From positions 1 to 50,436 of the forward strand of contig JAHHQQ010000016.1 in NCBI GenBank assembly GCA_020026275.1: 50,436 bases of DNA, read 5' to 3'. This document shows, piece by piece, positions 8,431 to 17,326 of this stretch. This stretch comes from Bacteroidales bacterium. Lineage in GTDB: Bacteria > Bacteroidota > Bacteroidia > Bacteroidales > UBA932. The notes beneath the pieces were generated by a model. It was given only the letters and a program-made list of their open reading frames with translations, was not told where the DNA came from and did not search any database. Within the stretch, counting starts at the first letter, position 1; each line of letters opens with the position of its first letter. The translations under genes were made by a program, and so were the position numbers.

Positions 8431-9831
8431 ATGGTACAGAAACCTTCTATTCCAAAAGGCACCAGAGATTTTGGTCCGTTGGACATGGCACAGAGAAATT
8501 ATATTTTTGATACGATCCGTTCGGTCTACAAGGCCTACGGTTATGAGCAGATCGAGACTCCTTCCATGGAGAATCTTTCCACTTTGTTGGGAAAATATGG
8601 AGATGAGGGAGACAAGCTGCTGTTCCGTATCCTCAATTCAGGAGAGGCTTTCTCCAAATTGAATCCTGAAGAATATGTGGAGAATGGTGCAATTGACAGT
8701 TCCGCTGTCACCAAAAAAGTATGCGAGAAAGGTCTGAGATATGACCTGACCGTTCCTTTTGCCCGTTTTGTCGTGCAGCATCAGAATGAGATCGCTTTCC
8801 CGTTCAGACGTTATCAGATTCAGCCAGTGTGGCGCGCAGATCGTCCTCAGAAGGGGCGTTATCGCGAGTTCTACCAATGTGATGCGGATGTGATCGGCAG
8901 CAGATCCCAGATTAATGAACTGGAGCTTGTGCAGATTGTCGATACGGTATTTACCAAGTTCGGTATCAACGTGGCCATCAAAATCAACAACCGCAAGCTT
9001 CTGACCGGTTTTGCGGAGATTGCCGGCTTCCCGGACAAGGTGGTGGACATCACGGTCGCCATTGACAAATTGGACAAGATCGGCATTGATGCGGTGAAAG
9101 ATGAGATGAGGGAGAAAGGTTTGACCGATCAGGCGATCGCTGTGATTGAGCCGATTCTCGGGCTTTCCGGTACGACGGCAGAAAAGATTGCTCAGATGAG
9201 AAGTTTGATGGGAGGTCATTCTGTATCTGGTCTGGTTTCAGAAACCGGTCTCAAGGGTGTGGACGAATTGGAGGAATTGTTTGGCTTCATTGAGGTGGCC
9301 GGGATCAGACAGCAGGTGGAGATTGATCTCTCCTTGGCTAGAGGCTTGAATTATTATACAGGAGCTATTTTTGAAGTGAAGGCGCTTGATTTCCAGATTG
9401 GAAGTATATGTGGTGGTGGCCGCTATGATAACTTGACGGGCATCTTCGGTCTGCCAGACATGTCCGGAGTCGGAATATCTTTCGGAGCAGATCGAATCTA
9501 TGATGTGCTGAAGGGTTTGGATAAGTTTCCAAAGAGTTTGGAATCGTCTACCCAACTTCTTTTTGCCAATATGGACAGTACAGTGCTTCCTTATATCATC
9601 TCAGTTGCCGGACAGTTGAGGGAAGCAGGAGTCCCTTGTGAAGTGTTCCCGGATTCTGTCAAATTGAAGAAACAGTTTGACTATGCAGATAAGAAGTCCA
9701 TTCCGTTCATTTCTATTGTAGGAAGTGATGAAAAGAATGCCAATGTAGTCAATATCAAGAATTTGTATTCTGGAGAGCAGAAACAGTTCGAGAGGGGAGA
9801 TGTTCAGTCAATGTTGGATTTTTTGAAGTGA
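8431..9831 (+). CDS. hisS: Histidyl-tRNA synthetase
   Basis: Charges tRNA-His in the cytoplasm; 466 residues. Class II motifs are present: PKGTRDFGPLDM at the N-terminus, the motif 2 region FRRYQIQPVWRADRPQKGRYREFYQCDAD, the histidine-binding signatures GLNYYTGAIFE and GGGRYDNL, and a C-terminal anticodon-binding domain from about residue 370. The ATG at 8431 gives the expected N-terminus. An initiator tRNA gene with its own promoter follows. Confidence 0.97.
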   Translation: MVQKPSIPKGTRDFGPLDMAQRNYIFDTIRSVYKAYGYEQIETPSMENLSTLLGKYGDEGDKLLFRILNSGEAFSKLNPEEYVENGAIDSSAVTKKVCEKGLRYDLTVPFARFVVQHQNEIAFPFRRYQIQPVWRADRPQKGRYREFYQCDADVIGSRSQINELELVQIVDTVFTKFGINVAIKINNRKLLTGFAEIAGFPDKVVDITVAIDKLDKIGIDAVKDEMREKGLTDQAIAVIEPILGLSGTTAEKIAQMRSLMGGHSVSGLVSETGLKGVDELEELFGFIEVAGIRQQVEIDLSLARGLNYYTGAIFEVKALDFQIGSICGGGRYDNLTGIFGLPDMSGVGISFGADRIYDVLKGLDKFPKSLESSTQLLFANMDSTVLPYIISVAGQLREAGVPCEVFPDSVKLKKQFDYADKKSIPFISIVGSDEKNANVVNIKNLYSGEQKQFERGDVQSMLDFLK

Positions 9832-9864
9832 TTCATGCTTTTTACGAAAAAGATTGTAAAATAT

Positions 9865-9895
9865 TTTGGATTGTTGAAAAATAATCGTACATTTG
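9865..9895 (+). promoter_or_regulatory. Promoter for tRNA-fMet
   Basis: TTTG at 9865-9868, a 19 bp spacer and TACATTTG at 9888-9895 form a full consensus Bacteroidetes promoter ending 11 bp before the tRNA. Confidence 0.65.
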
Positions 9896-9906
9896 TAAAA
9901 CAATAA

Positions 9907-9979
9907 CGCGGGGTAGAGCAGTTGGTAGCTCGTCGGGCTCATAACCCGGAGGCCGGAGGTTCGAGTCCTTCCCCCGCTA
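9907..9979 (+). tRNA. Initiator tRNA-fMet (CAT)
   Basis: A complete cloverleaf with anticodon CAT at 9940-9942. Two initiator hallmarks are visible: the first base pair is unpaired (C1 against T72), and the anticodon stem has three consecutive G-C pairs (GGG 9935-9937 with CCC 9945-9947). The 3' CCA is not encoded (CTA follows the discriminator A). Confidence 0.95.
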
Positions 9980-9986
9980 CTACCGT

Positions 9987-10025
9987 AAAAGCCTTTCAGT
10001 TTTTCTGAGAGGCTTTTTTCTTTTT
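9987..10025 (+). terminator. Terminator after tRNA-fMet
   Basis: AAAAGCCTTTCAG pairs with CTGAGAGGCTTTT (one G-U) around a short T loop and is followed by TTTTTTCTTTTT, a classical intrinsic terminator. Confidence 0.85.
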
Positions 10026-10039
10026 ATGGGCATATGTTA

Positions 10040-10110
10040 TATATTTGCAACGGATTTGACAGAGGCTTGTCAAAATTGGCGGCATCTTGTCCTTTGGGTA
10101 GAATTTGACA
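10040..10110 (+). promoter_or_regulatory. -7 element and TTTGACA repeats before the AspT/YidE-type gene
   Basis: TATATTTG at 10040-10047 matches the -7 consensus. Just downstream, TTTGACA (10055-10061) and TGTCAAA (10068-10074) form an inverted repeat with a 6 nt loop, and a third copy TTTGACA is at 10104-10110, 14 bp before the start codon. This could be an operator or a leader hairpin; no bound regulator can be named. Confidence 0.35.
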
Positions 10111-10123
10111 AATATAGAAACTT

Positions 10124-11803
10124 ATGCAGGCAGTTATAGAGTGGTTCCACAGTTTGCTGGTGGAGCCGTCAATCATACAGACCATCATTGCTTTGTGCCT
10201 ATGTTGTGGCTTGGGATTGCTTCTCGGAAAACTTCACATTGGCCGTATTTCATTGGGAATTACTTTCGTGTTTTTTTCTGGTATTCTTTTTTCTCATCTT
10301 GGCCTGCTTTGTGATCAGCAGCTTCTCATTTTTTCACAAAATGCAGGGCTTGTCCTGTTTGTCTACGCTTTGGGGCTGGAAGTGGGGCCGTCTTTTTTTC
10401 CATCCTTGAAGAAGGAGGGAATTGTTTATAATTTGTTTTCGCTTCTTCTTATTGCGTTGACGTTGGGATTGATTGTTGTATTGCACTATACTCTAAATAT
10501 CAGTATGCCCAATCTGCTCGGTATCATGTCCGGTGCCGTGACCAATACGCCTGTTCTGGCAGCCGTACAGAGTACAATGGAGGGAAACAATATTGGAGAC
10601 GCTAAAGCGTTGGCAGATATCGCTTCCGCCTGTGCTGTAACTTATCCTTTGGGAGTGGTGGGCGTAATTTTAGCCCTGATGATCATCAATCAACTTAAGC
10701 CAATGCGCAAGGTCAAGGTAGAGGAGAGCGCCCATAAACCATATGTGGCAGAATTTGAAGTGCTCGAAAAGAATTTGGACGGCAAGACTATCCATGATCT
10801 GGTGCTGATGACTGAAACTCACTTCATCATTTCACGTATCTGGAGGAATGAGAAACTGATTATGCCGTTTACAGATACGGTCGTGCATTTCGGTGATCAT
10901 ATTCTTGTGATGGTCAATGAGGAGGACCTGAGTGAGATGGATGGACTGTTCGGCAAGCGGGACGTGGATCACGACTGGAACCGGCCGGATATCGACTGGA
11001 ACGCCATTGACGTGGACCTGCAGTCCAAGCGTGTCGTCATTACGAACAATGAGGTGAACGGCAAGAAATTGGGGGACCTCAAGCTGAGGAACCGTTATGG
11101 TATCAACATTACCCGTATCGACCGTGCCGGCATTGAGATTCTGGCGTCTTCGGATCTGCGTCTGCAGTTGGGTGACCGTCTGGTGATGGTCGGTGAGAGC
11201 GGTGCGTTGTCCCAGGCGACCAAACGGCTGGGCGATTCGGTCAAGATGCTGGACAAGCCGCAGCTGATCAGTTTCTTCTTCGGCATGCTGTTCGGCTGTA
11301 TCGTGGGTATGATTCCGTTCTTCATTCCGGGCATGAGCCTTCCGATCAAGTTGGGAATTGCCGGCGGTCCGATTGTGGTCGGTATTCTTATGGGCGCTTT
11401 CGGCCCTCGTTTCAAGATTGTGACCTATATGGCCAACAGTACGACCCAGACGCTGAAACAGCTGGGTCTGGCGGTGTATCTGGCCGCTTTGGGCTTGGCT
11501 TCGGGAGAGCATTTCTTCGAGACCATCTTCCAGGGAGACGGTCTGCTCTGGATCGGAGTCGGTTTCTTCATCACGCTGGTGCCGACTTTGCTGGTGGGAC
11601 TGCTCTGTACCAAAGTCTTCAAGATGAACTTCGGGGAGTCTGCCGGTATGCTTTGCGGCAGTATGGCCAATCCGATGGCCTTGGACTATGCCCAGAACAT
11701 CACTGAAGCCAAGCACTGTTCCATCGCCTATGCTTCCGTCTATCCTGTGGCGATGTTCATCCGTATCATTACTGCGCAGGTCCTGCTGATGATGTTCGTC
11801 TAG
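10124..11803 (+). CDS. Putative transporter, YidE/AspT (AAE) family
   Basis: A 559-residue inner-membrane protein of the aspartate:alanine exchanger family. It has the family layout: an N-terminal block of hydrophobic helices (about 1-195) and a C-terminal block (about 375-559), each an Asp-Al_Ex duplication domain. Between them (about 200-370) lie two cytoplasmic TrkA_C/RCK_C-like domains (for example FEVLEKNLDGKTIHDL and VVITNNEVNGKKLGDL). The conserved SGAVTNTPVLAAVQ and CGSMANPMALDYA motifs lie in the two membrane halves. Substrate is unknown; dicarboxylates or amino acids are plausible by family. It is flanked by terminators, so it is probably monocistronic. Confidence 0.9.
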   Translation: MQAVIEWFHSLLVEPSIIQTIIALCLCCGLGLLLGKLHIGRISLGITFVFFSGILFSHLGLLCDQQLLIFSQNAGLVLFVYALGLEVGPSFFPSLKKEGIVYNLFSLLLIALTLGLIVVLHYTLNISMPNLLGIMSGAVTNTPVLAAVQSTMEGNNIGDAKALADIASACAVTYPLGVVGVILALMIINQLKPMRKVKVEESAHKPYVAEFEVLEKNLDGKTIHDLVLMTETHFIISRIWRNEKLIMPFTDTVVHFGDHILVMVNEEDLSEMDGLFGKRDVDHDWNRPDIDWNAIDVDLQSKRVVITNNEVNGKKLGDLKLRNRYGINITRIDRAGIEILASSDLRLQLGDRLVMVGESGALSQATKRLGDSVKMLDKPQLISFFFGMLFGCIVGMIPFFIPGMSLPIKLGIAGGPIVVGILMGAFGPRFKIVTYMANSTTQTLKQLGLAVYLAALGLASGEHFFETIFQGDGLLWIGVGFFITLVPTLLVGLLCTKVFKMNFGESAGMLCGSMANPMALDYAQNITEAKHCSIAYASVYPVAMFIRIITAQVLLMMFV

Positions 11804-11854
11804 TGGGGGAATCGGGAGAAAGATTCATTTCCTGGTGACAGGTTGGAAAAATAG

Positions 11855-11887
11855 AAAAAGAGGGGCTGGATGCTCCTCTTTCTTTTT
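11855..11887 (+). terminator. Terminator after the AspT/YidE-type transporter gene
   Basis: AAAGAGG (11857-11863) pairs with CCTCTTT (11875-11881), followed by CTTTTT. It lies about 50 bp past the transporter stop. Confidence 0.75.
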
Positions 11888-11912
11888 ATGGACATTTGCC
11901 GGATGGCGTATA

Positions 11913-11949
11913 TAAAACAAAAAAACCTGCAAGAAAATCTTACAGGTTT
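11913..11949 (-). terminator. Terminator of tRNA-Asp
   Basis: AAACCTGCAAG pairs with CTTACAGGTTT (one mismatch); in the minus direction the hairpin is followed by a T-rich run (complement of aaaacaaaaa). It sits directly 3' of the tRNA-Asp gene. Confidence 0.8.
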
Positions 11950-11953
11950 CAAG

Positions 11954-12027
11954 CGGTGCGGAAGGGGCTCGAACCCTCGACCTCGGGCGTGACAGGCCCG
12001 CATTCTAACCAGCTGAACTACCGCACC
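11954..12027 (-). tRNA. tRNA-Asp (GTC)
   Basis: The reverse complement folds into a full cloverleaf: acceptor GGTGCGG/CCGCACC, anticodon loop CTGTCAC with anticodon GTC, T-loop TTCGAGC and discriminator G. The 3' CCA is not encoded. Confidence 0.95.
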
Positions 12028-12066
12028 AGTCTTGTTTTGCATTGGGGTTTCCCTCAATTGCGATTG

Positions 12067-12097
12067 CAAATATAGGCATATTTTTTTTGCCTGCAAA
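12067..12097 (-). promoter_or_regulatory. Promoter for tRNA-Asp
   Basis: On the minus strand, TTTG (complement of 12094-12097), a 19 bp spacer and TATATTTG (complement of 12067-12074) match the Bacteroidetes promoter consensus exactly. A leader of about 35 nt would precede the tRNA. Confidence 0.6.
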
Positions 12098-12260
12098 TTT
12101 TTCTTGAATTATTTTTCAAATATTTTTCATGAAAAAACGTCGTTTTACGTGTATCTGTCGGAGTTTCAGGCACTTTGCCCTTGTAAAAAAATTGCGATTT
12201 TTTCGGGAGAGGAGGCGGAAGAAGCGATTTAAATTTATTTTCTATCCTGCTGCGGAATCG

Positions 12261-12291
12261 TTGCATAGAATCTGATTTATCCGTATCTTTA
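12261..12291 (+). promoter_or_regulatory. Probable promoter for the first DUF6259 gene
   Basis: TTGC (12261-12264), a 19 bp spacer and TATCTTTA (12284-12291) match TTTG-N19-TAnnTTTG with a mismatch in each box. It lies about 30 bp before the preferred ATG at 12324. Confidence 0.4.
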
Positions 12292-12323
12292 AAGGTTTCA
12301 AAGTTTTGAAAAATTTAGAAAAT

Positions 12324-14408
12324 ATGAATACTATCAAATCTTGCTGTAAACCGGTCCTTGCAGTTTTGACTGGGTTTCTTTGCCTGATTGCCGGTGCGGA
12401 AGAGAAGTCGGCTGTTTCCGTGCAGGCTGCCTCTTCAGAAAAGATTGCTCAGGTGGATGGGGAAAAGATTCGTCTGGCTTCCGGTGATTTTGAAATGGTC
12501 TTTGATGGAAAAGGGGCTTTTCATATCGCCAGCATCAATTATGGTGACAAGCATTGGGTGAAAGAAGGGGGGATGAACGGCGCAATCTGGCGCATCAAGC
12601 TCCTGGGTCCCAATGGGGTCAATCCGGAACTGATGCCGGAACATGGCGAGTATCAGGGGGCGGACCTTGTGGTCAATACTCCTGACACGGCGGCGGTCTG
12701 CTTCACCTGGAAGATGAAATCAGGTATCCGGGAATTTTATCCTATCCGCATGTATGTGGGATATGGACGCAAGAGCGGATTGACCGAATGGAAGATAGAG
12801 GCGGATCTCCCCAAAGGCTGGAGAGTGGCAGAAACGGACTTTCCTCGTCTGATGCTGGACAGGAAGGAGACGGACAAGGCCATCCTTCCTACGGGCTGGG
12901 GAACCGAACAGACCATCTATCATGCCGCCAATTTTGAATGTGTCTATCCTTCCCATTCTGCCGGTATGCAGCTGCTGATGATGAGGGATCAGGACGATGT
13001 GGTCTATTTCGCGACACACGACCGCAGTGCCAGCATCAAGACGCTGCGTCTGCGTGGACTCTATGGCGCGGCGCTGCTCAGCAATGAGGCGGTCGCTTCT
13101 GCGGCATGGACTCCGGAGGAAGTGGGGACCTTCCGTATGCCTTGGACCGTTTCTGTCGGTTTCACAGACCGTGGATGGCAATATTGTGCTACCAACTGGT
13201 ACCGTCCGTTCACTTATCAGACGGAATGGGGCGGCAAGACCTTCCAGGACAGGAAGACTCCAAAATGGCTGCTCGACAATGACCTGTGGTTGAGGCCTCA
13301 CTTTGCAGCGGATTCCACTTGGAACAGTCTGGAGCAGGCCATGAAGTTCTTTGGGCCGGATTGTGGCATCCATTGGTACCGTTGGCATCAGATTGCCTAC
13401 GATTCGGAGTATCCTGAATATTTCCCTGCCAAGGAGGCAATTCCCGAGATGTTCGCGAAAGCGCGCAAGATGGGGGGACATGTCATTCCATACATCAATG
13501 GCCGTCTCTGGGATCCAGCCAGCAAGAGCTATACGGAATGGAACGGAAAAGAGGCTTCCTGCCGGAAGGCCGACGGAACTCTCTACACTGAAATCTATCC
13601 GACTTCCATGGTTCCGAACACCATCACCTGCCCCTCTTCTCCGATCTGGCAGAATGTGGTGACCGGACTGGTCAAGAGAATCCAGGAAGAACTGCATACC
13701 GATGGCGTGTATATCGACCAGATCGGCGCCGCTGCCGGTGCGCCTTGCTTTGCCGACAATCATCCGCATCCGAATGGTGGTGGAGAGTTCTGGGTGGCCT
13801 CTTACCGCAAAATGCTCGATGGTATCCGCAAGACTCTCAAACCGGGCAATATCATCATCACTGAGGACAATTCGGAGTGCTATATGGACAAGTTCGACAT
13901 CATGCTCATGGTCAATACTCCTCAGAGCAAGTCCATCCGTCTGGTGCCGCTCTATCCTCTGATCTATTCTGACAGGATGATGGTGGACTGTTTCCTATAT
14001 TATCCTCTGACAGAACCTGTGCACGACATGCGCTTCCGCTGGAAGAATGCGATGGGACTGCTTTGGGGCACTCAGCTGGGTTGGGTGAAGCCGGAACTGC
14101 TCATGGCACCGGAAGCCAGACCGGAGTCTGAATTCCTGCGAACCTTGGCGCGTTTCCGTCATCATCAGCATGACGTCCTCTATGGAGGACAGTTCCTCGA
14201 AGAAGTGGTGCCTGGTGGAGACAATCCAGTCATCTCTTTCCCGACTTTGCCGGATTCTCCGGTCGTTCTCGGAGCCCGTTGGCGCAGTCCGGAAGGGAAG
14301 GAAGTGCTGTATCTGGTCAATATCGATGACCGTCCTCACCGTGTGACAGTAGATGGAAAAGAATATAAAGTGAAGGCTACCAATGCCTTGCGTATCAATA
14401 TAGACTAA
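12324..14408 (+). CDS. DUF6259-type secreted glycoside-hydrolase-like protein
   Basis: Starting at ATG 12324 (a TTG at 12306 would add six residues), the protein is 694 residues with a Sec signal peptide, so it is periplasmic or surface. The N-terminal third looks like a beta-sandwich resembling glycosidase sugar-mutarotase-like domains; the middle resembles a TIM barrel. Conserved blocks shared with the paralogue at 38104 include YINGRLWDPAS, SCRKADGTLYTEIY, DGVYIDQ (D460, D465) and TEDNSECYMDKFD (E514). The Asp and Glu in the last two are the best candidates for catalytic acids, by analogy with retaining clan GH-D-like barrels; this is inference. I know of no characterised substrate. Its stop lies 39 bp before uvrA. 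Confidence 0.75.
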   Translation: MNTIKSCCKPVLAVLTGFLCLIAGAEEKSAVSVQAASSEKIAQVDGEKIRLASGDFEMVFDGKGAFHIASINYGDKHWVKEGGMNGAIWRIKLLGPNGVNPELMPEHGEYQGADLVVNTPDTAAVCFTWKMKSGIREFYPIRMYVGYGRKSGLTEWKIEADLPKGWRVAETDFPRLMLDRKETDKAILPTGWGTEQTIYHAANFECVYPSHSAGMQLLMMRDQDDVVYFATHDRSASIKTLRLRGLYGAALLSNEAVASAAWTPEEVGTFRMPWTVSVGFTDRGWQYCATNWYRPFTYQTEWGGKTFQDRKTPKWLLDNDLWLRPHFAADSTWNSLEQAMKFFGPDCGIHWYRWHQIAYDSEYPEYFPAKEAIPEMFAKARKMGGHVIPYINGRLWDPASKSYTEWNGKEASCRKADGTLYTEIYPTSMVPNTITCPSSPIWQNVVTGLVKRIQEELHTDGVYIDQIGAAAGAPCFADNHPHPNGGGEFWVASYRKMLDGIRKTLKPGNIIITEDNSECYMDKFDIMLMVNTPQSKSIRLVPLYPLIYSDRMMVDCFLYYPLTEPVHDMRFRWKNAMGLLWGTQLGWVKPELLMAPEARPESEFLRTLARFRHHQHDVLYGGQFLEEVVPGGDNPVISFPTLPDSPVVLGARWRSPEGKEVLYLVNIDDRPHRVTVDGKEYKVKATNALRINID

Positions 14409-14447
14409 GGGGTCGGTCCTCTTGGTTTCATTTGCATTTTTTTGAAT

Positions 14448-17312
14448 ATGCCTGGAGAAGGAAATATTATCATAAAGGGAGCGAGAGTCAACAACCTCAA
14501 GAACATCAATCTGGAAATTCCAAGGAACAAGTTTGTCGTGATCACCGGCATTTCCGGTTCCGGAAAATCTTCTCTTGCTTTTGACACTTTGTTTGCCGAA
14601 GGCCAGAGGCGGTTTGCAGAAAGTCTGTCATCCTATGCCAGACAGTTTCTGGGCCGAATGAAGAAACCGGATGTGGATCTGATTGCAGGCATTCCGCCAG
14701 CCATCGCCATAGAGCAGAAGGTCAATGTGAGAAATCCTCGTTCCACCGTGGCTACCACCACGGAAATCTATGATTATCTTCGTATCATCTTCGCCCGTAT
14801 AGGACGTACCTATTCTCCTGTCAGTGGAGTGGAAGTCAAATGCCATACGGTGAAAGATGTCATCCGGTATATTTTTGATGGACCGGCCGATTCCGTCTAT
14901 CTGCTGGCGGATCTTCATTGGAAGAAACGTGAAGACAAGGTGGAACTTATGCTGCAGCTCAAGCAGGAAGGTTATTCCCGTTTCTGGGCTGATGGGGCCG
15001 TTGTCCGTATCGAAGAAATCATGCAACGCTCCGAGGAAGGAACCTTCCCGGAGGAACTGTATCTGCTGGTGGACCGTGTGCGTCTGCCGAAGATGATCGA
15101 CGGCAAGCCGATGGAATCGGAAACTGAACCGTGGTCGGAACAGGAATGGAATGATTTCCAGACCCGTCTTCAGGCTTCTGTCTCTTCATGCTTCAGCAGG
15201 GGTGGTGGAGATATGTATGTGGTCAAGAATGGACATCTGGAAGCGTTCTGTGACCGTTTTGAGGCGGACGGAATGACTTTCCGCAAGCCCGATGAGTACA
15301 TGTTCAGTTTCAATAGCCCGTTGGGCGCCTGCCCGGTCTGTGGCGGTCTGGGCAAGATCATCGGTGTCAGCGAGGACCTGGTAATTCCGGACAAGACGCT
15401 TTCCATCTATGATGGAGCCATCGCCTGCTGGCGTGGCGAGAAGATGGGCAAGCTCAAGGACCAGCTGATTGAGAAGGCGGAACATTTCCACATTCCCATT
15501 TTCCGTCCCTACTGCGAATTGTCGGAGGAAGTGAAGGAACTGATCTGGTTCGGTCACAAGGGAGAGAAGGAGGAAGACCAGCTGGTCGGCATCAATGAAT
15601 TCTTCAAATGGGTCGAAAGCAAAAGATACAAGATCCAGTACAAATATCTGTTGAGCCGATTCTCCGGCCGGACGACCTGCTACAGCTGCAAGGGCTCCCG
15701 TCTTCGCAAAGATGCCCTCTATGTGAAAGTGGGCGGCAAGAATATTCATGAGGTCATGTCCATGAACATTGAAGAGGTCATGGATTACTTCAAGCATCTG
15801 GAACTGACAGAGAGTGAGAGGACCGTCGCTTCCAAGGCGATCGAGGAAGTCCTTTTCCGTCTGCAGTGCATCGCGGATGTCGGATTGTCCTATCTTACGC
15901 TCAACCGTAACTGCAATACGCTTTCCGGAGGTGAGACCCAGCGTATCAATCTGGTGACAGCATTGGGAAGTTCCCTGGTCGGTTCCATGTACATTCTGGA
16001 TGAGCCGAGCATCGGTCTGCACCCAAGAGATACGGAACGTCTGATCCGGGTGATCCGGAAACTGCGTGATATCGGAAACACGGTCATTGTCGTGGAACAT
16101 GATGAAGAAATAATGAGGGCGGCAGATGTGCTCATCGACATGGGACCTCGTGCCGGCATCTATGGCGGTGAAGTCATTTTCCAGGGGAATCTGAAGGACG
16201 AGTTCAGCAAGGAGATAGAAGAGCGCTCCCTGACTCTCCAGTACCTGCACGGCCTTCGTCCGCGCTATCAACGGGAAAAGAGGCCGTGGACCTATTCCAT
16301 TGATGTGGAAGGGGCGATGGAACACAACCTGAAGGATGTGAACGTACGTTTTCCGCTGAATGTCCTGACCGTCGTCACGGGTGTGAGCGGCAGTGGCAAG
16401 TCTTCTTTGGTGGGAGACATCTTGTATCCGGCTTTGTACCGCCGTCTCAACGAGACCGGACAGCTTCCGGGTACTTTCAGAAAATTGTCCGGCAATCTGG
16501 ACCGGATCACGCAAGTGGAATATGTTGACCAGAATCCGATAGGAAAGTCGTCCCGCTCCAATGCGGTCACTTATTTGAAAGTGTATGACGATATCCGTAA
16601 ACTGCTTGCAGACCAGCAATATGCCAAGATCAACGGCTATACACCTTCCTACTTCTCCTTCAATCAGGAAGGAGGCCGGTGCTCAGAATGCCAGGGAGAA
16701 GGTTTCGTCAAGATCGGAATGCAGTTCATGGCAGATGTCACCATGGTCTGTGAAGCCTGTGGCGGGCGTCGGTTCAAACCGGATATCCTGGAGGTCCGTT
16801 ATCGTGGCAAGAACATTGATGACATTCTGAACATGAGTGTGGAAGAGGCCATTGTCTTTTTTTCGGTACAGCCAGAAGAAGATGCAAGAAGAATTGCTGC
16901 CAAGCTACAGTATCTGGTGGATGTCGGATTGTCCTACATCAAACTGGGACAGAGCAGCAGTACTTTGTCCGGAGGTGAAAGCCAACGTATCAAATTGGCT
17001 TATTTCCTTTCATTGAATGAAGGGGCTTCTTCCCGAAAGAAGATTCTCTTCATATTTGATGAGCCGACTACCGGCTTGCATTTCTTTGATGTGGAGAAAT
17101 TGTTGAGGTCCTTTGACGCATTGTTGCAGAAAGGCCATTCCATTCTCGTCGTAGAGCATAATCTGGATGTCATCCGTTCTGCGGATTGGATCATTGACTT
17201 GGGGCCAGATGCTGGCACAGAAGGTGGAAGGGTCGTTTATGAAGGGACACCAGAGGATATGGTAAGGCAGGCCGATACGCAGACAGCCCGTTATCTGAAG
17301 GCTGTCTGGTAG
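14448..17312 (+). CDS. uvrA: Excinuclease ABC subunit A
   Basis: The damage-recognition ATPase of nucleotide excision repair; acts with UvrB and UvrC on DNA. From ATG 14448 it is 954 residues, the normal length (a TTG at 14442 would add two). Both ABC modules are complete: Walker A GISGSGKSS (residues 34-42) and GVSGSGKSS, signature motifs LSGGETQRI and LSGGESQRIKLA, and Walker B DEPSIGLHPRD and DEPTTGLHFFD. Zinc-finger cysteines are seen in CPVCGGLGK with CYSCKGSR and in CSECQGEGF with CEACGGRRF. The UvrB-binding region between Walker A and the first zinc module is present, suggesting a canonical UvrA. Confidence 0.97.
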   Translation: MPGEGNIIIKGARVNNLKNINLEIPRNKFVVITGISGSGKSSLAFDTLFAEGQRRFAESLSSYARQFLGRMKKPDVDLIAGIPPAIAIEQKVNVRNPRSTVATTTEIYDYLRIIFARIGRTYSPVSGVEVKCHTVKDVIRYIFDGPADSVYLLADLHWKKREDKVELMLQLKQEGYSRFWADGAVVRIEEIMQRSEEGTFPEELYLLVDRVRLPKMIDGKPMESETEPWSEQEWNDFQTRLQASVSSCFSRGGGDMYVVKNGHLEAFCDRFEADGMTFRKPDEYMFSFNSPLGACPVCGGLGKIIGVSEDLVIPDKTLSIYDGAIACWRGEKMGKLKDQLIEKAEHFHIPIFRPYCELSEEVKELIWFGHKGEKEEDQLVGINEFFKWVESKRYKIQYKYLLSRFSGRTTCYSCKGSRLRKDALYVKVGGKNIHEVMSMNIEEVMDYFKHLELTESERTVASKAIEEVLFRLQCIADVGLSYLTLNRNCNTLSGGETQRINLVTALGSSLVGSMYILDEPSIGLHPRDTERLIRVIRKLRDIGNTVIVVEHDEEIMRAADVLIDMGPRAGIYGGEVIFQGNLKDEFSKEIEERSLTLQYLHGLRPRYQREKRPWTYSIDVEGAMEHNLKDVNVRFPLNVLTVVTGVSGSGKSSLVGDILYPALYRRLNETGQLPGTFRKLSGNLDRITQVEYVDQNPIGKSSRSNAVTYLKVYDDIRKLLADQQYAKINGYTPSYFSFNQEGGRCSECQGEGFVKIGMQFMADVTMVCEACGGRRFKPDILEVRYRGKNIDDILNMSVEEAIVFFSVQPEEDARRIAAKLQYLVDVGLSYIKLGQSSSTLSGGESQRIKLAYFLSLNEGASSRKKILFIFDEPTTGLHFFDVEKLLRSFDALLQKGHSILVVEHNLDVIRSADWIIDLGPDAGTEGGRVVYEGTPEDMVRQADTQTARYLKAVW

Positions 17313-17326
17313 TGCGTATAGTCGGT

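Noticed and set aside
11800..12096. 98-codon minus-strand open frame after the AspT/YidE-type transporter
   Set aside because: It runs through the tRNA-Asp gene and its terminator; the frame is a by-product of the tRNA sequence.
15186..16619. 477-codon frame antisense to uvrA
   Set aside because: Same reason: a long shadow of a conserved gene, no domain, no promoter.
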